A stretch of 64,000 nucleotides of DNA, from contig JAIOPG010000002.1 of NCBI GenBank assembly GCA_021414025.1, positions 124,001 to 188,000 of the forward strand, written 5' to 3'. Positions 28,868-37,641 of this stretch are shown here, in pieces (within the stretch, counting starts at the first letter, position 1; the number at the start of each line of letters is the position of its first letter). Position numbers and translations under genes: made by a program. Source of the DNA: Planctomycetota bacterium (lineage in GTDB: Bacteria; Planctomycetota; Phycisphaerae; Phycisphaerales; SM1A02). Under the pieces are notes generated by a model, which ran no database searches, was not told the origin of the DNA, and was given only the letters and a program-made list of their open reading frames with translations.

Positions 28868-29896
28868 ATGAGCAACTCCGATCACATCGCGATCAAGGAT
28901 TTCCGCCCCAACGCGCAGATCAGCGGCGTCTATGGGCTGGTGAATCCGCAGATCGGCACCACGCGGGCGGGCAAGTCCTTCTTCAAGGCCCTCATTCGCG
29001 ACGCTTCGGGCGAGGCGGCGCTGCGCGTCTGGGTCTTCGACGAGTCGCGGCTGGGCGAGACGATCCGCACCGGCTTCGTCCACCTGAGCGGGCAGACCCA
29101 GAACTACAACGGACACATCCAGGTGATCGCGGACACCATCCGCGCCGAGGAGGTCTCGACCGACCAGCTCAAGAAGCTCCTGCCCGCGACCACGCGCGAC
29201 ATCGAGCACATGATGAAGGAGGTCGAGCGTCTGCTGCACAGCATGCAGCACCCAGGCATGCGTGCACTGGCGGAGCAGTATCTGGCCAACGACCACATCA
29301 CGCAGCACTTCCGCCGTGCGCCGGCCGCGGTCAGTGTGCACCACGCCTACATCGGCGGCTTGCTCGAGCACACGCTGCAGCTCATGCTGCTGGCGGAGGT
29401 GATGCTGCCGCTCTATCCCGCGCTCAATCGCGACCTGGTGCTGATGGGTCTTTTCCTGCACGATCTGGGCAAGACCGTCGAGCTGGAGTGGGAGCGAGGT
29501 TTCGCCTACACCGCCGACGGCAACCTGGTCGGGCATGTGGTGCGCGGAGCCATCTGGCTGCAGACGATGGCTGCGGCCGCCTCGAAGAAGGCGCCGCTGC
29601 CCCCCGAGGCGCTGCGCGTGCTGCTGCACACGATCATCAGTCATCACGGCGCGCTGGAGCATGGCGCGGCGAAGTTGCCCAGCACTCCCGAGGCGATGTT
29701 TGTGGCGATGCTCGACAACCTCGACGCCAAGACCACCGCGACGCTGGTGGCGGCGGCCCGCGACCGCGCCGACGCCTACGAGCCCGGCCATGAGTTCAGC
29801 GACAAGATCTGGTCGCTCGATGTGCGGGTGTATCGGCCCGATCCGCTGATTCCGGCCCCCGCGCCGAAGTCCGCGGAGCCTGCTCAAGAGGAGTGA
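28868..29896 (+). CDS. HD-domain 3'-5' exoribonuclease, YhaM-like
   Basis: A 342-residue protein with an N-terminal OB-fold (about residues 10-95, FKALIRDASGEAALRVWVFD) and a C-terminal HD domain: SVHHAYIGGLLEHTLQ, the metal motif GLFLHDLGKT, ISHHGALEHG and MLDNLDAKT. This order is that of YhaM of Firmicutes, which trims RNA from the 3' end. Start ATG 28868. It ends the lysS-led gene row. The C-terminus is short and Pro/Ala-rich. Confidence 0.9.
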   Translation: MSNSDHIAIKDFRPNAQISGVYGLVNPQIGTTRAGKSFFKALIRDASGEAALRVWVFDESRLGETIRTGFVHLSGQTQNYNGHIQVIADTIRAEEVSTDQLKKLLPATTRDIEHMMKEVERLLHSMQHPGMRALAEQYLANDHITQHFRRAPAAVSVHHAYIGGLLEHTLQLMLLAEVMLPLYPALNRDLVLMGLFLHDLGKTVELEWERGFAYTADGNLVGHVVRGAIWLQTMAAAASKKAPLPPEALRVLLHTIISHHGALEHGAAKLPSTPEAMFVAMLDNLDAKTTATLVAAARDRADAYEPGHEFSDKIWSLDVRVYRPDPLIPAPAPKSAEPAQEE

Positions 29897-29955
29897 GCGA
29901 TCACATTTCGCAGCGAGTGCTCACGCGTTGACAGAAGCGTGAGGCTCGGCCTTGA

Positions 29956-30321
29956 TCAGCGCGCGAATGGCTCGACTTCCACAGGCTTGCCGCAGTAGTA
30001 GCAAGCGGGGCGGCGCTTGGCGAGCATGCGGCCGCAGTGGGGACAGGCTCGCGGCTCGGGGGGAGCGGCGTGGCCGTCGAGCTTGCCGTCACGAAGTTCG
30101 ATCTCCTTCACGAGCTTGGCGAGGTCTTCATCCTTGTAGCCGTGCTGTTGTTTCAGGCAGACCCATAGCGCCTCCGTGATCATCGACAGGCGCTCGACAT
30201 CACATTGAAGCGACTCAAGACGCGACTGCGCGCTGCGAGCCTCGCGCTGGGCGTTCTCAGCCGTGTTCTGTGTCGCCGCCGTATCTTGGGCGGTTGCTCC
30301 AGTAATGAAGGGGAAAAACAT
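29956..30321 (-). CDS. Small coiled-coil protein with C-terminal zinc ribbon
   Basis: A 121-residue protein: a Gln/Ala-rich helical part with a likely coiled coil (about 20-60), an amphipathic segment with GYKDEDLAKLVKEIELRDGK, then a zinc ribbon, CPHCGRMLAKRRPACYYCG. There is no clear signal peptide despite the hydrophobic start. No family recognised. The convergent HD gene ends 60 bases away, and a 7-pair inverted repeat at 29920-29943 lies between. Confidence 0.65.
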   Translation of the reverse strand: MFFPFITGATAQDTAATQNTAENAQREARSAQSRLESLQCDVERLSMITEALWVCLKQQHGYKDEDLAKLVKEIELRDGKLDGHAAPPEPRACPHCGRMLAKRRPACYYCGKPVEVEPFAR

Positions 30322-30351
30322 GGTCAGTCCTCACTTTGGCGATGCACATTC

Positions 30352-31485
30352 TTACGGGTTTTTGCGGACCGGTCGCAACCCGACATATCCTCCGTCGGCG
30401 TCATACAGATAATCGTAACGCGCCAGCGCCCGCAGACCGGTGTTGATCAGCGACCCGGAGGGCTTGACCCAGGTCACCTTTCGCGGAGCTGCGGGATTTG
30501 CGGCGTCCCCAACCTTGAAGCTGTGGGAGAGCCGGCCGCTGAGCAGATGGACGGTGATCTCAGTTCCTTCGGCGACATCGCCTTTGCATGAAGGCTCCGG
30601 AGCCGGGATCATCATGTTGGTCAGCCCCGTGTCGAGCAGCATGCTGAGGTTCTCCGTCTTGAGTCCGCCGACCGTGACCCAGCCGCGCGAACCCTCCCAA
30701 TCCTTCACGCTCTGCTTGACGGTGGGCGTCGCATCGGGCGCCGCGACGTGCTCCTTCAATTGCTCGTAGAGATAGCCGCTGCCGACCATCCGCGCTGTCA
30801 GCCCGAGCGTGACGCCGTCGCGGGTGATCGTGTATCCGCGACGCATGGTGCCGGCCTGCATTTCCTTCAGGTTCACCCACGGATTCTGGTCCTGGCGCGG
30901 CAACTTCCCGCGGCCCGTGCCGATGCCGAGCATGTGCACCTTCGGGTTTTTCATCGCCGTGGAGTTGCCACTGTTCACGGCGCCCGCGTGCACCTTCCGC
31001 TCCGTCACGGCGAGCACCGGCACGATGGCCGTCGCGACATTGCCAAGTTCGTCCTTCGAGTCGGGGAATGTCAGCGTCACCGGCGTCCATATGCCGATGA
31101 GTTCGATGCCGCTGCTGCTGTAGGTGATCGAGCCCGCAGCGCCGTTGGGATCGATGTTCGGCACATCGTCCGCACCGACGATCACGCCGCACGAACCCGT
31201 ATCCACCTGCAGCTTGAGTGGCGGACCGCCGTTGAGCGAAACCCGCACGCTCAAGGATTGCAGATGCTCGAAGTCCACAGGCTTCGGATTGGCGAATGGG
31301 ATCCGGTAGCTCTGCGTGTAGGCCGAATAGTCGGGATGTGGAGGTTCAGGAGCCGGGGCTTGCTCTTGGTCCACGGCTCCGGCGATGAGCAGCAGCGGCA
31401 GAGCGATCGCCAAGGCGATTCGGAAGGACCTTGGAGTCTTGGCCTTGGCACTCCGCTTGAGCGAAGGGTTAGGCGTCGCGGTCAT
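30352..31485 (-). CDS. Aspartic-protease-like protein (retropepsin/pepsin fold)
   Basis: A 377-residue protein with an N-terminal membrane or export segment (ALAIALPLLLIAGAV). The mature part has two DTG triads, LKLQVDTGSCGVIVG and LSMLLDTGLTNMMIP, about 200 residues apart, as in bilobal aspartic proteases. Activity is plausible but unproven. The ATG at 31485 overlaps the stop of the DUF1398 gene as ATGA. Its first codons read through an attC-like sequence (encoding NPSLKRSA), so the N-terminus may have been created when that site was truncated. Confidence 0.7.
   Translation of the reverse strand: MTATPNPSLKRSAKAKTPRSFRIALAIALPLLLIAGAVDQEQAPAPEPPHPDYSAYTQSYRIPFANPKPVDFEHLQSLSVRVSLNGGPPLKLQVDTGSCGVIVGADDVPNIDPNGAAGSITYSSSGIELIGIWTPVTLTFPDSKDELGNVATAIVPVLAVTERKVHAGAVNSGNSTAMKNPKVHMLGIGTGRGKLPRQDQNPWVNLKEMQAGTMRRGYTITRDGVTLGLTARMVGSGYLYEQLKEHVAAPDATPTVKQSVKDWEGSRGWVTVGGLKTENLSMLLDTGLTNMMIPAPEPSCKGDVAEGTEITVHLLSGRLSHSFKVGDAANPAAPRKVTWVKPSGSLINTGLRALARYDYLYDADGGYVGLRPVRKNP
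31451..31474 (-). other. Half attC-like site (integron cassette recombination site remnant)
   Basis: On the minus strand, just after the stop of the DUF1398 gene, lies GCCTAAC (31474-31468, matching the RYYYAAC core) followed by CCTTCGCTCAAGCGGAG. This is the 5' half of many chromosomal-integron attC sites. I find no matching 3' half (GTTRRRY with complementary arm) downstream, so the site appears truncated. Position right after a stop codon is where a cassette attC is expected. Confidence 0.45.
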
Positions 31486-31889
31486 TTGGAACTCGGGCCT
31501 GCTCCCGGAAACCACTCGGTGTGCTGGTCGCCACCGCGACTCCAGTACGTCACACGCTGTCCGCGCAGGAAAGCGATGTAGCCCTGCACGCCGGCGTCCA
31601 TCGCACGCCGGGTAAAGTCTCGAAAGTGCTGACCGTGGCGCTGGCTGTCGAGAATCGCCGCACGCAATCCGCCTGCATCGAAGTCGGCGGCTACGGGAGG
31701 CAACCCCTCGTAGGAAATGGTGGTGGTCACGACCTCGCCCGTGGCGCTGTAAAAGCGCTTCTGCAATGCGACATAATCGACGTGGTAATACTCAACACCC
31801 GTTTCGATGAGTCTGCGGACAACTTCTGGGAAAGGGATTGAGCCGTCGAGGGCGGCGCGAGCAGCTTCAGTAACAATCTGGGTATTCAT
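31482..31889 (-). CDS. DUF1398 family protein
   Basis: A 135-residue cytoplasmic protein similar to the YbcV/DUF1398 group: FPEVVRRLIETGVEYYHVDY, then LRAAILDSQ, FTRRAMDAGVQGYIAFLRG and GDQHTEWFPG. The function of the family is unknown. It overlaps the protease-like gene by four bases and is followed immediately by half of an attC-like site, so it may have arrived as an integron cassette. Confidence 0.82.
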   Translation of the reverse strand: MNTQIVTEAARAALDGSIPFPEVVRRLIETGVEYYHVDYVALQKRFYSATGEVVTTTISYEGLPPVAADFDAGGLRAAILDSQRHGQHFRDFTRRAMDAGVQGYIAFLRGQRVTYWSRGGDQHTEWFPGAGPSSK

Positions 31890-31901
31890 GGAGGCCTCGT
31901 T

Positions 31902-32693
31902 TCATTGTTGCTGTCGCCGTGAAGTCACGTGGCGGTTGATGGATTCGCCGCGGTCCGAGAGAAGCGTGTCGATGGCCTTCTCGTAGATGGAATCGTCGGC
32001 GACCGCTCCCTGGAAATTCTGGCCTTGCAGCGAGCCGCAAAGATTGGCGCAGGCGAGCGGCGCACTCAAATGCCGCGCGTACTCGATCAACCGGTGCGGC
32101 ATGTCAAGGGCGATGTCCGTCATAAGGGCGGGACTCAGCATGCCGACGTTTTCCAGGAGGGGAAAGGGGAGCGCATTGCGAAGTTGCGTGAGAAAAAGCG
32201 TCCCGACATCGAGCTTGCCGATCTCAGGCTTGTGGCGGGCGATGCGCTGGCAGGCGTCGATGAAGAAATCAAGATGCACATTGCCCTTGCAGAACGCGGT
32301 CACCGAATTGTTCACCCGGTGGCTGACATGGTTGGTGCCGGCGGCCTCGGGGACCATCCAGACTTCGTGGCAAAAGGTGAAATCCGATTCCAAATCGATC
32401 GCCAGCTTCTCCGGGGCAAACACCAGCATGTCCGCGTCGATCCAGATGGTTCGCTCGTACCCATTGGCAAGGAATTCCTTGGCGGCGACCAGACGGGCCA
32501 GATCGGTCACGGGACAGATCTGATGATTGACCTTGTCCCGATACCAGTCCGGCGCGTATTCGAAAAAGGAATCATCGAAGAAGCGGTACTCGAAGTCCTT
32601 GGACTCCGCCCACGCCTTCACGCTTTTCATGCACGTCGCGATCCATGGCTCAACGCGGCTCGTTCGATAGGACTGATAGACGATGGTCTTCAT
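31902..32693 (-). CDS. Glycosyltransferase-like protein with DXD motif
   Basis: A 263-residue protein opening with MKTIVYQSYR and containing ERTIWIDADMLVFAPEKL. That is the DXD metal/nucleotide-sugar motif of GT-A transferases, set in the strand-helix context of the family. Other features are KFLxNG-like spacing before it and an HxVNNSVTAFCKGN region. The donor and acceptor are unknown. ATG 32693 overlaps the stop of the upstream unknown gene (ATGA). It is the last of three coupled genes (34812 to 31902). No transmembrane segment. Confidence 0.7.
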   Translation of the reverse strand: MKTIVYQSYRTSRVEPWIATCMKSVKAWAESKDFEYRFFDDSFFEYAPDWYRDKVNHQICPVTDLARLVAAKEFLANGYERTIWIDADMLVFAPEKLAIDLESDFTFCHEVWMVPEAAGTNHVSHRVNNSVTAFCKGNVHLDFFIDACQRIARHKPEIGKLDVGTLFLTQLRNALPFPLLENVGMLSPALMTDIALDMPHRLIEYARHLSAPLACANLCGSLQGQNFQGAVADDSIYEKAIDTLLSDRGESINRHVTSRRQQQ

Positions 32694-34063
32694 CCCGCGG
32701 ATTGCTCCACGCGTGCCTGCAACTGGTCGCGCAACCGGGCGATCGCGCCGGGCGTGTGGAGCAACGCGCACCAGGATCGTCGAAGCGCGAGCTCCTTCGA
32801 TTGCTTCGCCTGCTGCAAGGACTGCTCCGAATGCTGAAGTTCCGTCAAGGCCGATGCGAGTTCAATGCGGCGAGATTGGCGGTCGACGACCAATGACTCG
32901 AAGAGCCGCCGTCGCTGCGGACTGCGGCGGGGGAGCGTCGCGATCTGATCCAGGAACATCTTTCGCCGCGGGCTCGGGCCGATGCCGGAAACCATCGCCA
33001 GATCCGGATCGCACCAGGCGGCGCGGAAGGGCTTTTGCCGGGGCAGTTCCTTGATCTCAAGCGGCAGGCGGAGCGTGGCCGAGACGCAGTCGAACGCGGG
33101 CGCCTTCCATCCAAGCCATCGCCGCGTCCATGCATCGGAGACATCCTCGTAGACCTTGCCGCCAAGCCCATGCGTGAAGCGATCCGCCAGTGCCGTGCGC
33201 GCCAGCACGCCCAGCAGGAACGCTCGGGGAAGCAGGGGCTTGTCGGACGAACGCGCCGCGCGGACGCCATCGGCGGTCGCGCGAACGCGTCCGCCCGATT
33301 CATCCAGCAACCAGAGTGGCAATTCGCTCTGTGCGCCTTGAACACGAAGCGGCCGCGCCGCGCGCGGATGCCGCTCCAGGGCCGAGTTGAAGGCCGCCGC
33401 GCAGGCCTCGGGGTCCTTCAGCATGCGGTCGATGAGATGCACCCCGAAGGAAGTGCCGGTCAATTGCGAGGCGCTGACCACGCGCGGCATGGCGCACCAA
33501 TCCGACAAACCCTCGAGTTGCGCGAGCGAAACTTGCAGCGGCGCGTTCGGCGCTTTCGCATGGGAGCGAAGCAGCTGCGCCAATTTCTTGAGTCCTTGTT
33601 GCACTGAATCCGGCGCGTCGGGGCATGGGCCGATCTCTCGCGGCTGGAATGCCGGAACCGTCATCGCCGCCGCCTCCTGGGAAGCGCTCGCGAATCTGTG
33701 GCCCTTCGCCGTCCAGAAACCATCCTTCATTTCCGGCCATTCCACGAAGAAACCGTCGAAGCCATCCTGATCCACCACCAGATGGACGGCCGTTGCTTGT
33801 GCCTGCCGCGCCCTCGCGTCGGTCCAAAAAGTCTTGGCGACGATTCCTGGATGCCACGCCTGAGCCTGGTGACCGGCGGCAAAAACCGGCGCATCCGGCA
33901 GACCGAGGTGGCGCCGCGCCTCGCTGCGCCACGCCGCCAGTAAGCGGCCCTCAATGTGATTTGTGGGATCAGCAAGCGATCGTCCCTCAATCGCCGCGCC
34001 GGCATCCACACCAGGCTCCGCGCGCTCGACCAGAATTTCCACCGCTTCGGCCTCGGCCATCAT
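32690..34063 (-). CDS. Unknown protein between two glycosyltransferases
   Basis: A 457-residue soluble protein. The segment APVFAAGHQAQAWHPGIVAKTFW followed by HLVVDQDGFDGFFVEWP resembles, weakly, the N-terminal part of BshC-like enzymes (a GHQ/GQQ-type turn). The rest (GTSFGVHLIDRML, LWLLDESGGRVRA, a CDPDLAMVSGIGPSPRRKMF stretch, and a C-terminal coiled coil rich in Leu/Gln/Ser) matches nothing I know. Both ends overlap neighbours by four bases, so it should act with the two glycosyltransferases, perhaps on a sugar or thiol-linked glycan. Confidence 0.6.
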   Translation of the reverse strand: MMAEAEAVEILVERAEPGVDAGAAIEGRSLADPTNHIEGRLLAAWRSEARRHLGLPDAPVFAAGHQAQAWHPGIVAKTFWTDARARQAQATAVHLVVDQDGFDGFFVEWPEMKDGFWTAKGHRFASASQEAAAMTVPAFQPREIGPCPDAPDSVQQGLKKLAQLLRSHAKAPNAPLQVSLAQLEGLSDWCAMPRVVSASQLTGTSFGVHLIDRMLKDPEACAAAFNSALERHPRAARPLRVQGAQSELPLWLLDESGGRVRATADGVRAARSSDKPLLPRAFLLGVLARTALADRFTHGLGGKVYEDVSDAWTRRWLGWKAPAFDCVSATLRLPLEIKELPRQKPFRAAWCDPDLAMVSGIGPSPRRKMFLDQIATLPRRSPQRRRLFESLVVDRQSRRIELASALTELQHSEQSLQQAKQSKELALRRSWCALLHTPGAIARLRDQLQARVEQSAG

Positions 34064-34812
34064 TCTGCAATTGGATCAGGCATGGCGGCGCTTTGCAAAA
34101 GCCGCGGCGCCTCCGCCATGGCGACCCGCAGCGTGTTGCGGTAGAGGCGCAACCGGGTCTCGGGACAGTCCAGGCCATTGCCGAAGGTGCGGCGCATGTC
34201 TTTGTAGATCCGGCGCACCGGGATCTCGCGGATGCGCAGGTTCAGGAAAGCGGCCTGGGCCCAGAATTGCATGGGAAAGTCGTAACCGTCCACGCCCAGG
34301 CGCATTTGCTTCATCGCCTCCGTGCGGTAGGCCTTGAATCCGCAGAAGGCGTCGGTGAGATTCAGGCGCAGGGCGGAGTTCACCTCCTCGGTCACGATGC
34401 GGTTGACCCGGAAGCGGTCCTCGGGGGCGTCGTCGTCCTCGATGCGCTCGATCAGGTAGCGGCTGCCGCTGATGATGTCGGCGTCGTTGCGCTCGATGGC
34501 CCGCACGAAGGAGGGAATCTCGGCGGGCTCATGCTGCTCGTCGCAGTCCATGGTGATGACCCACTGGTAGCCGTCGAAGTCCGCCCAGCGCAGGATGTCC
34601 TGCATGGAGCGACCGTAGCCGCGGTTCTCGGCGTGGCGGATCACCTCGACCTGATGCTTGGCCAGCAGTTGCGGCGTGCCGTCCTTGCTGCCATCGTCGA
34701 TCACCAGCACGTCGCGGGCAAAGATGCTCACGTCGCGCAGCACGCGCTCGATGGACTTCGCCTCGTTGTAGACCGGGATCGCGAGCAGGATGTGGGAGCG
34801 GTCGGCGGACAT
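34060..34812 (-). CDS. Glycosyltransferase family 2 (DPM1/polyprenyl-phosphate type)
   Basis: A 250-residue GT-A enzyme: LLAIPVYNEAKSIERVL, VIDDGSKDGT, RGYGRSMQ, the DXD-type VITMDCDEQHEP, and SGSRYLIERI. A conserved DAFCGFKAYRTEAM block and the DFPMQFWAQ segment resemble polyprenyl-phosphate mannosyl/glucosyl transferases. There is no C-terminal membrane helix, so it is soluble or peripheral. First gene of the coupled trio ending at 31902. Confidence 0.85.
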   Translation of the reverse strand: MSADRSHILLAIPVYNEAKSIERVLRDVSIFARDVLVIDDGSKDGTPQLLAKHQVEVIRHAENRGYGRSMQDILRWADFDGYQWVITMDCDEQHEPAEIPSFVRAIERNDADIISGSRYLIERIEDDDAPEDRFRVNRIVTEEVNSALRLNLTDAFCGFKAYRTEAMKQMRLGVDGYDFPMQFWAQAAFLNLRIREIPVRRIYKDMRRTFGNGLDCPETRLRLYRNTLRVAMAEAPRLLQSAAMPDPIAE

Positions 34813-34832
34813 GCGTGAACCTGTCGAAGAGG

Positions 34833-35597
34833 CTAGGGGCTGGAGGCCCCGACTTTCCCGCCTGAGGGAGAATCTTTCCGAAATTTTTCGGAAATTTTCA
34901 CCAGCAGCCGATCGGCGGTGCGGGGAAAGAGCCCCAGAACCACCACCTTTTCGCGGGTCCGTTCGGCGATCGGACCGATGCCCTGTGCGCTCCAGATGGT
35001 CACGGATCGCTCCACGGCGGCGTGGCGCAACGCGGCGGTGAATTGCATGGTGACCACGGTGCAGTCGAAGGTTCCCAATTCGGTTGTGATGTTGGCCTTC
35101 CCTTCAATGGTCAAGGTTCGCGCAGCAGGACCGCGGTCGCGCTCCTTGCCCGTGTCCGTGGACTCCACGCGCATCGCCGATGAGCTCTCAAAAGGCGACG
35201 CGCTGGTCAGCCGCGTCGGACACATCGGCAGCGGGGGATCAAAGACGCTGCGCGTGCGCTCGGTCAAGGAGTCGACGCCGTGCATGGCGCAGGATCCATC
35301 CTCGTTCCACTGCAGGCGCGTGACGCGTTGCCCAGGCTCCTCGATGGACCACGCGCCATCGGCTGCGCGGGAAACTTTCATCTCAATCACGTCGCCCTCA
35401 TCCGCTCCCGACTCGACGCGCCACAGACTCGTGCCCTCCGCCGCGGGGTACAGGTCCTTCGCCTCGACTGAGCACTCCGCAGGCTGGGGCAATGGCCAGG
35501 CTTGTGGAAGAACAGCCGTTGAACCGCATGCGACGAGCATCAAGAAACAGCATGAAAAAGCCGCAAAATGCGTTGCGCGGCCCGCGGCCTGGGTCAA
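34833..35597 (-). CDS. Hypothetical lipoprotein
   Basis: A 254-residue exported protein with lipobox MLVAC early in the sequence. The mature part is beta-rich: LWRVESGADEGDVIEMKV, VTRLQWNEDGSC, FDCTVVTMQFTA, VTIWSAQGIGPIAERTREK. A pattern of this sort occurs in YceI- or DUF-type extracellular beta proteins, but I recognise no family. I use TTG 35597, which overlaps the previous stop as TTGA; the frame extends to 35759 but then lies inside the upstream gene. Confidence 0.65.
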   Translation of the reverse strand: MTQAAGRATHFAAFSCCFLMLVACGSTAVLPQAWPLPQPAECSVEAKDLYPAAEGTSLWRVESGADEGDVIEMKVSRAADGAWSIEEPGQRVTRLQWNEDGSCAMHGVDSLTERTRSVFDPPLPMCPTRLTSASPFESSSAMRVESTDTGKERDRGPAARTLTIEGKANITTELGTFDCTVVTMQFTAALRHAAVERSVTIWSAQGIGPIAERTREKVVVLGLFPRTADRLLVKISEKFRKDSPSGGKVGASSP

Positions 35598-37141
35598 GGC
35601 TGCAAGCCCTTGGCTTTCCAGAGTCGCTCGATTTCGGAAAGCGTGGTCGGCGCCATGCGCGTTCCGCTGGGATCGTTGCGAAGGATCAGCCGGCCATGCT
35701 CGTCCACCTGGTCGGTGCTGACAGGACCATCCAGCGAGGTCTGCGTATCCAGCGTCCATTGCCCGGGATGGGAGTCATCCGCCTGCCACTTCAGAGTGCG
35801 CTGCGAAATCTTTCCCGAGCCCGGATCGAAGCACCACATCGAGTAGCGGCCGGCCGCCGTCGCATCCCTTGGCAGCAGCTCCGCCATCATGAAGCTCAGC
35901 GGATGGGGCAGGTAGGCGTTGTTGGGAACCGTCCAGCTTTCAGGCTCGGCCGTCGCTCCCACCGAGTTGGTCAGCACGGCAAGGTCGTTGCCCGCGGCGC
36001 CGTCGGCGCCGCGGAATCTCGCGCCGGTCTGCGAGAAAATATTCTTGGGGCCGGGGATCTGCGGAATGCTGCGCACCGACCAGACTTCGCTGCCCAGGTC
36101 CCAGGCGACCCAGTAGCGATTGCGCGAACTCGTCAGGGTCAGACCATCCTCGCCGATGCTGCGGCTGTCGATCGACAGCAGAAAACCCTGTTCTTTCGCG
36201 CTTTCCGAATAGGCCTTGGGATTCGCGGCGGGGTCGGCGCTGCCGCGCGGTGCGGCCGCGATTTCAATCGAGATCCAGGCCAGCTCCACGTCGCCCTCTG
36301 GCGTCTCGCGCCAGGAGCGGAAGAGCCGCTTCTTGCCATCGGCCAGCGACTTCAGCCGCGCTGGCGTGAGCGTCTTGATGACGTCGGCGCCGCGCTGCAG
36401 CCGGTCGCTGCGCTCCTTCTGCACCAGCGACATGTCGCGCAGCTCGATTGTGTTCACGGCGTGATCGATCGCGGATTCCGCGTAGGCGAAATCCTTTTCG
36501 GTGGTCAAGATGCTCAGCACGACGAACTGCCCGATGCCGGTCTGCAGGATGAACCATCCGCTGATGGCGCGGATGTCGCCGGTGGGAGTGGAGAGCCAGA
36601 AGAAGCGGGCCGGAAGACCGGCGACCGTGGTCGGTCGGTCCGCGAGCAGCGTGAACTCGCTTCCCGCCGTCTTGAGCGTCTGCAGGTGGTTCTTCATCTG
36701 CGATTCGGTGTTGCTCTGCGGGTCGTTGGAGACGACCGCCTGGATGCGGAAGAACCATCGCGCCGGATCGCGTTCATCGGAGACCATCCAGGAGATCGCG
36801 TTGTTCACCGAGTCCTTGGCGACCATGGTTCCCTTGGGCAGTTTCATCTTCAGGCCCAGCGATTCAAAGTCGTAAGGGGTGGCTTCCATCACCACCGGCT
36901 CCAGTCCGGCTTGCGGCGCGATGGGTTGGAGGTGCTTGGAATCGTCTGTTGCGCCGGTTTTGGTCTTTGGTCCTGTTTTTTGCGATTCAGAACCGTTATT
37001 ATAAGACTTCGACGTGCTGCTCTGGCCTGATTTTTCCGAATTCCCGCCGCTTTGGCCCGAGGCATTCGCGCAAACCATGAAAAACACGACCGATGCGACC
37101 AGTACTTTCCAAGTCAATTGAAAATGGCGGAGGGAAATCAC
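35594..37141 (-). CDS. Hypothetical exported protein
   Basis: A 515-residue protein with a signal peptide (hydrophobic VLVASVVFFMVCANAS) followed by a Ser/Gly/Lys/Asn-rich low-complexity linker (about residues 30-65). Two mixed alpha/beta parts follow (LGLKMKLPKGTMVAKDS, then IEIAAAPRGSADPAAN onward). The first part resembles domains that start with Leu-Lys-Met-Lys-Leu-Pro and bind surface ligands, but no family is certain. Start chosen at GTG 37141 because the longer frame to 37342 crosses the ribosomal promoter and the start of rpsJ. Coupled to the lipoprotein at 35597. Confidence 0.6.
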   Translation of the reverse strand: MISLRHFQLTWKVLVASVVFFMVCANASGQSGGNSEKSGQSSTSKSYNNGSESQKTGPKTKTGATDDSKHLQPIAPQAGLEPVVMEATPYDFESLGLKMKLPKGTMVAKDSVNNAISWMVSDERDPARWFFRIQAVVSNDPQSNTESQMKNHLQTLKTAGSEFTLLADRPTTVAGLPARFFWLSTPTGDIRAISGWFILQTGIGQFVVLSILTTEKDFAYAESAIDHAVNTIELRDMSLVQKERSDRLQRGADVIKTLTPARLKSLADGKKRLFRSWRETPEGDVELAWISIEIAAAPRGSADPAANPKAYSESAKEQGFLLSIDSRSIGEDGLTLTSSRNRYWVAWDLGSEVWSVRSIPQIPGPKNIFSQTGARFRGADGAAGNDLAVLTNSVGATAEPESWTVPNNAYLPHPLSFMMAELLPRDATAAGRYSMWCFDPGSGKISQRTLKWQADDSHPGQWTLDTQTSLDGPVSTDQVDEHGRLILRNDPSGTRMAPTTLSEIERLWKAKGLQP

Positions 37142-37205
37142 GCTCGCAAGAGTACCCAAATCCGCGCCGGACTTCCCAAAATTGTCATGAATACCCCCCA
37201 ACGGC

Positions 37206-37233
37206 TTGACAGAAACGCACAATCGCCTACCTT
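37206..37233 (+). promoter_or_regulatory. Sigma-70-type promoter of the ribosomal protein operon
   Basis: TTGACA (37206-37211), a perfect -35 box, lies 16 bases before TACCTT (37228-37233). The predicted start is near 37240, leaving a leader of about 80 bases with a short GCACG/CGTGC stem before rpsJ. It is the best promoter in the window by sequence. Confidence 0.8.
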
Positions 37234-37319
37234 TGTCGATTCCCCATTTCCGCCGTTGCACGGCATCGAGTCGTGCGCGGAAAGAGGCGTTGGTTTCTGA
37301 ACGAAGGGCACGCACTGCA

Positions 37320-37628
37320 ATGACTGGCGGCAAGATTCGCATCCGGATGGAAGCGTACGATCACCAGGCTCTCGACGCCTCGGCGCGGGAGATCGTCGAT
37401 CACGCCAAGCGCACCGGCGCACGCGTCGCCGGTCCGGTGCCGCTGCCGACCCGCCGCGAGATCTACACGGTCAACCGCTCCCCGTTCATCGACAAGAAGA
37501 GCCGCGAACAGTTCGAAATTCGCACCCACAAGCGGATCATCGACATCACCGACGTCAACCCCCGCACCGTCGACGCGCTGAACCGCCTGGTGGTTCCCGC
37601 CGGCGTGTTCGTGAAGATCAAGGCCTAA
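37320..37628 (+). CDS. rpsJ: Ribosomal protein S10
   Basis: A 102-residue S10, the first gene of the operon and a 30S head protein. [18 protein letters not shown] at the start and the loop [20 protein letters not shown] are diagnostic. Start at ATG 37320 with GAAGGG upstream; an ATG at 37206 is in the promoter. S10 also serves as NusE in antitermination. Confidence 0.97.
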   Translation: MTGGKIRIRMEAYDHQALDASAREIVDHAKRTGARVAGPVPLPTRREIYTVNRSPFIDKKSREQFEIRTHKRIIDITDVNPRTVDALNRLVVPAGVFVKIKA

Positions 37629-37641
37629 AGAAGAACCCACC

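Noticed and set aside
29920-29943. Inverted repeat CTCACGC/GCGTGAG as a terminator or second attC
   Set aside because: No T-run follows and the attC core motifs are absent.
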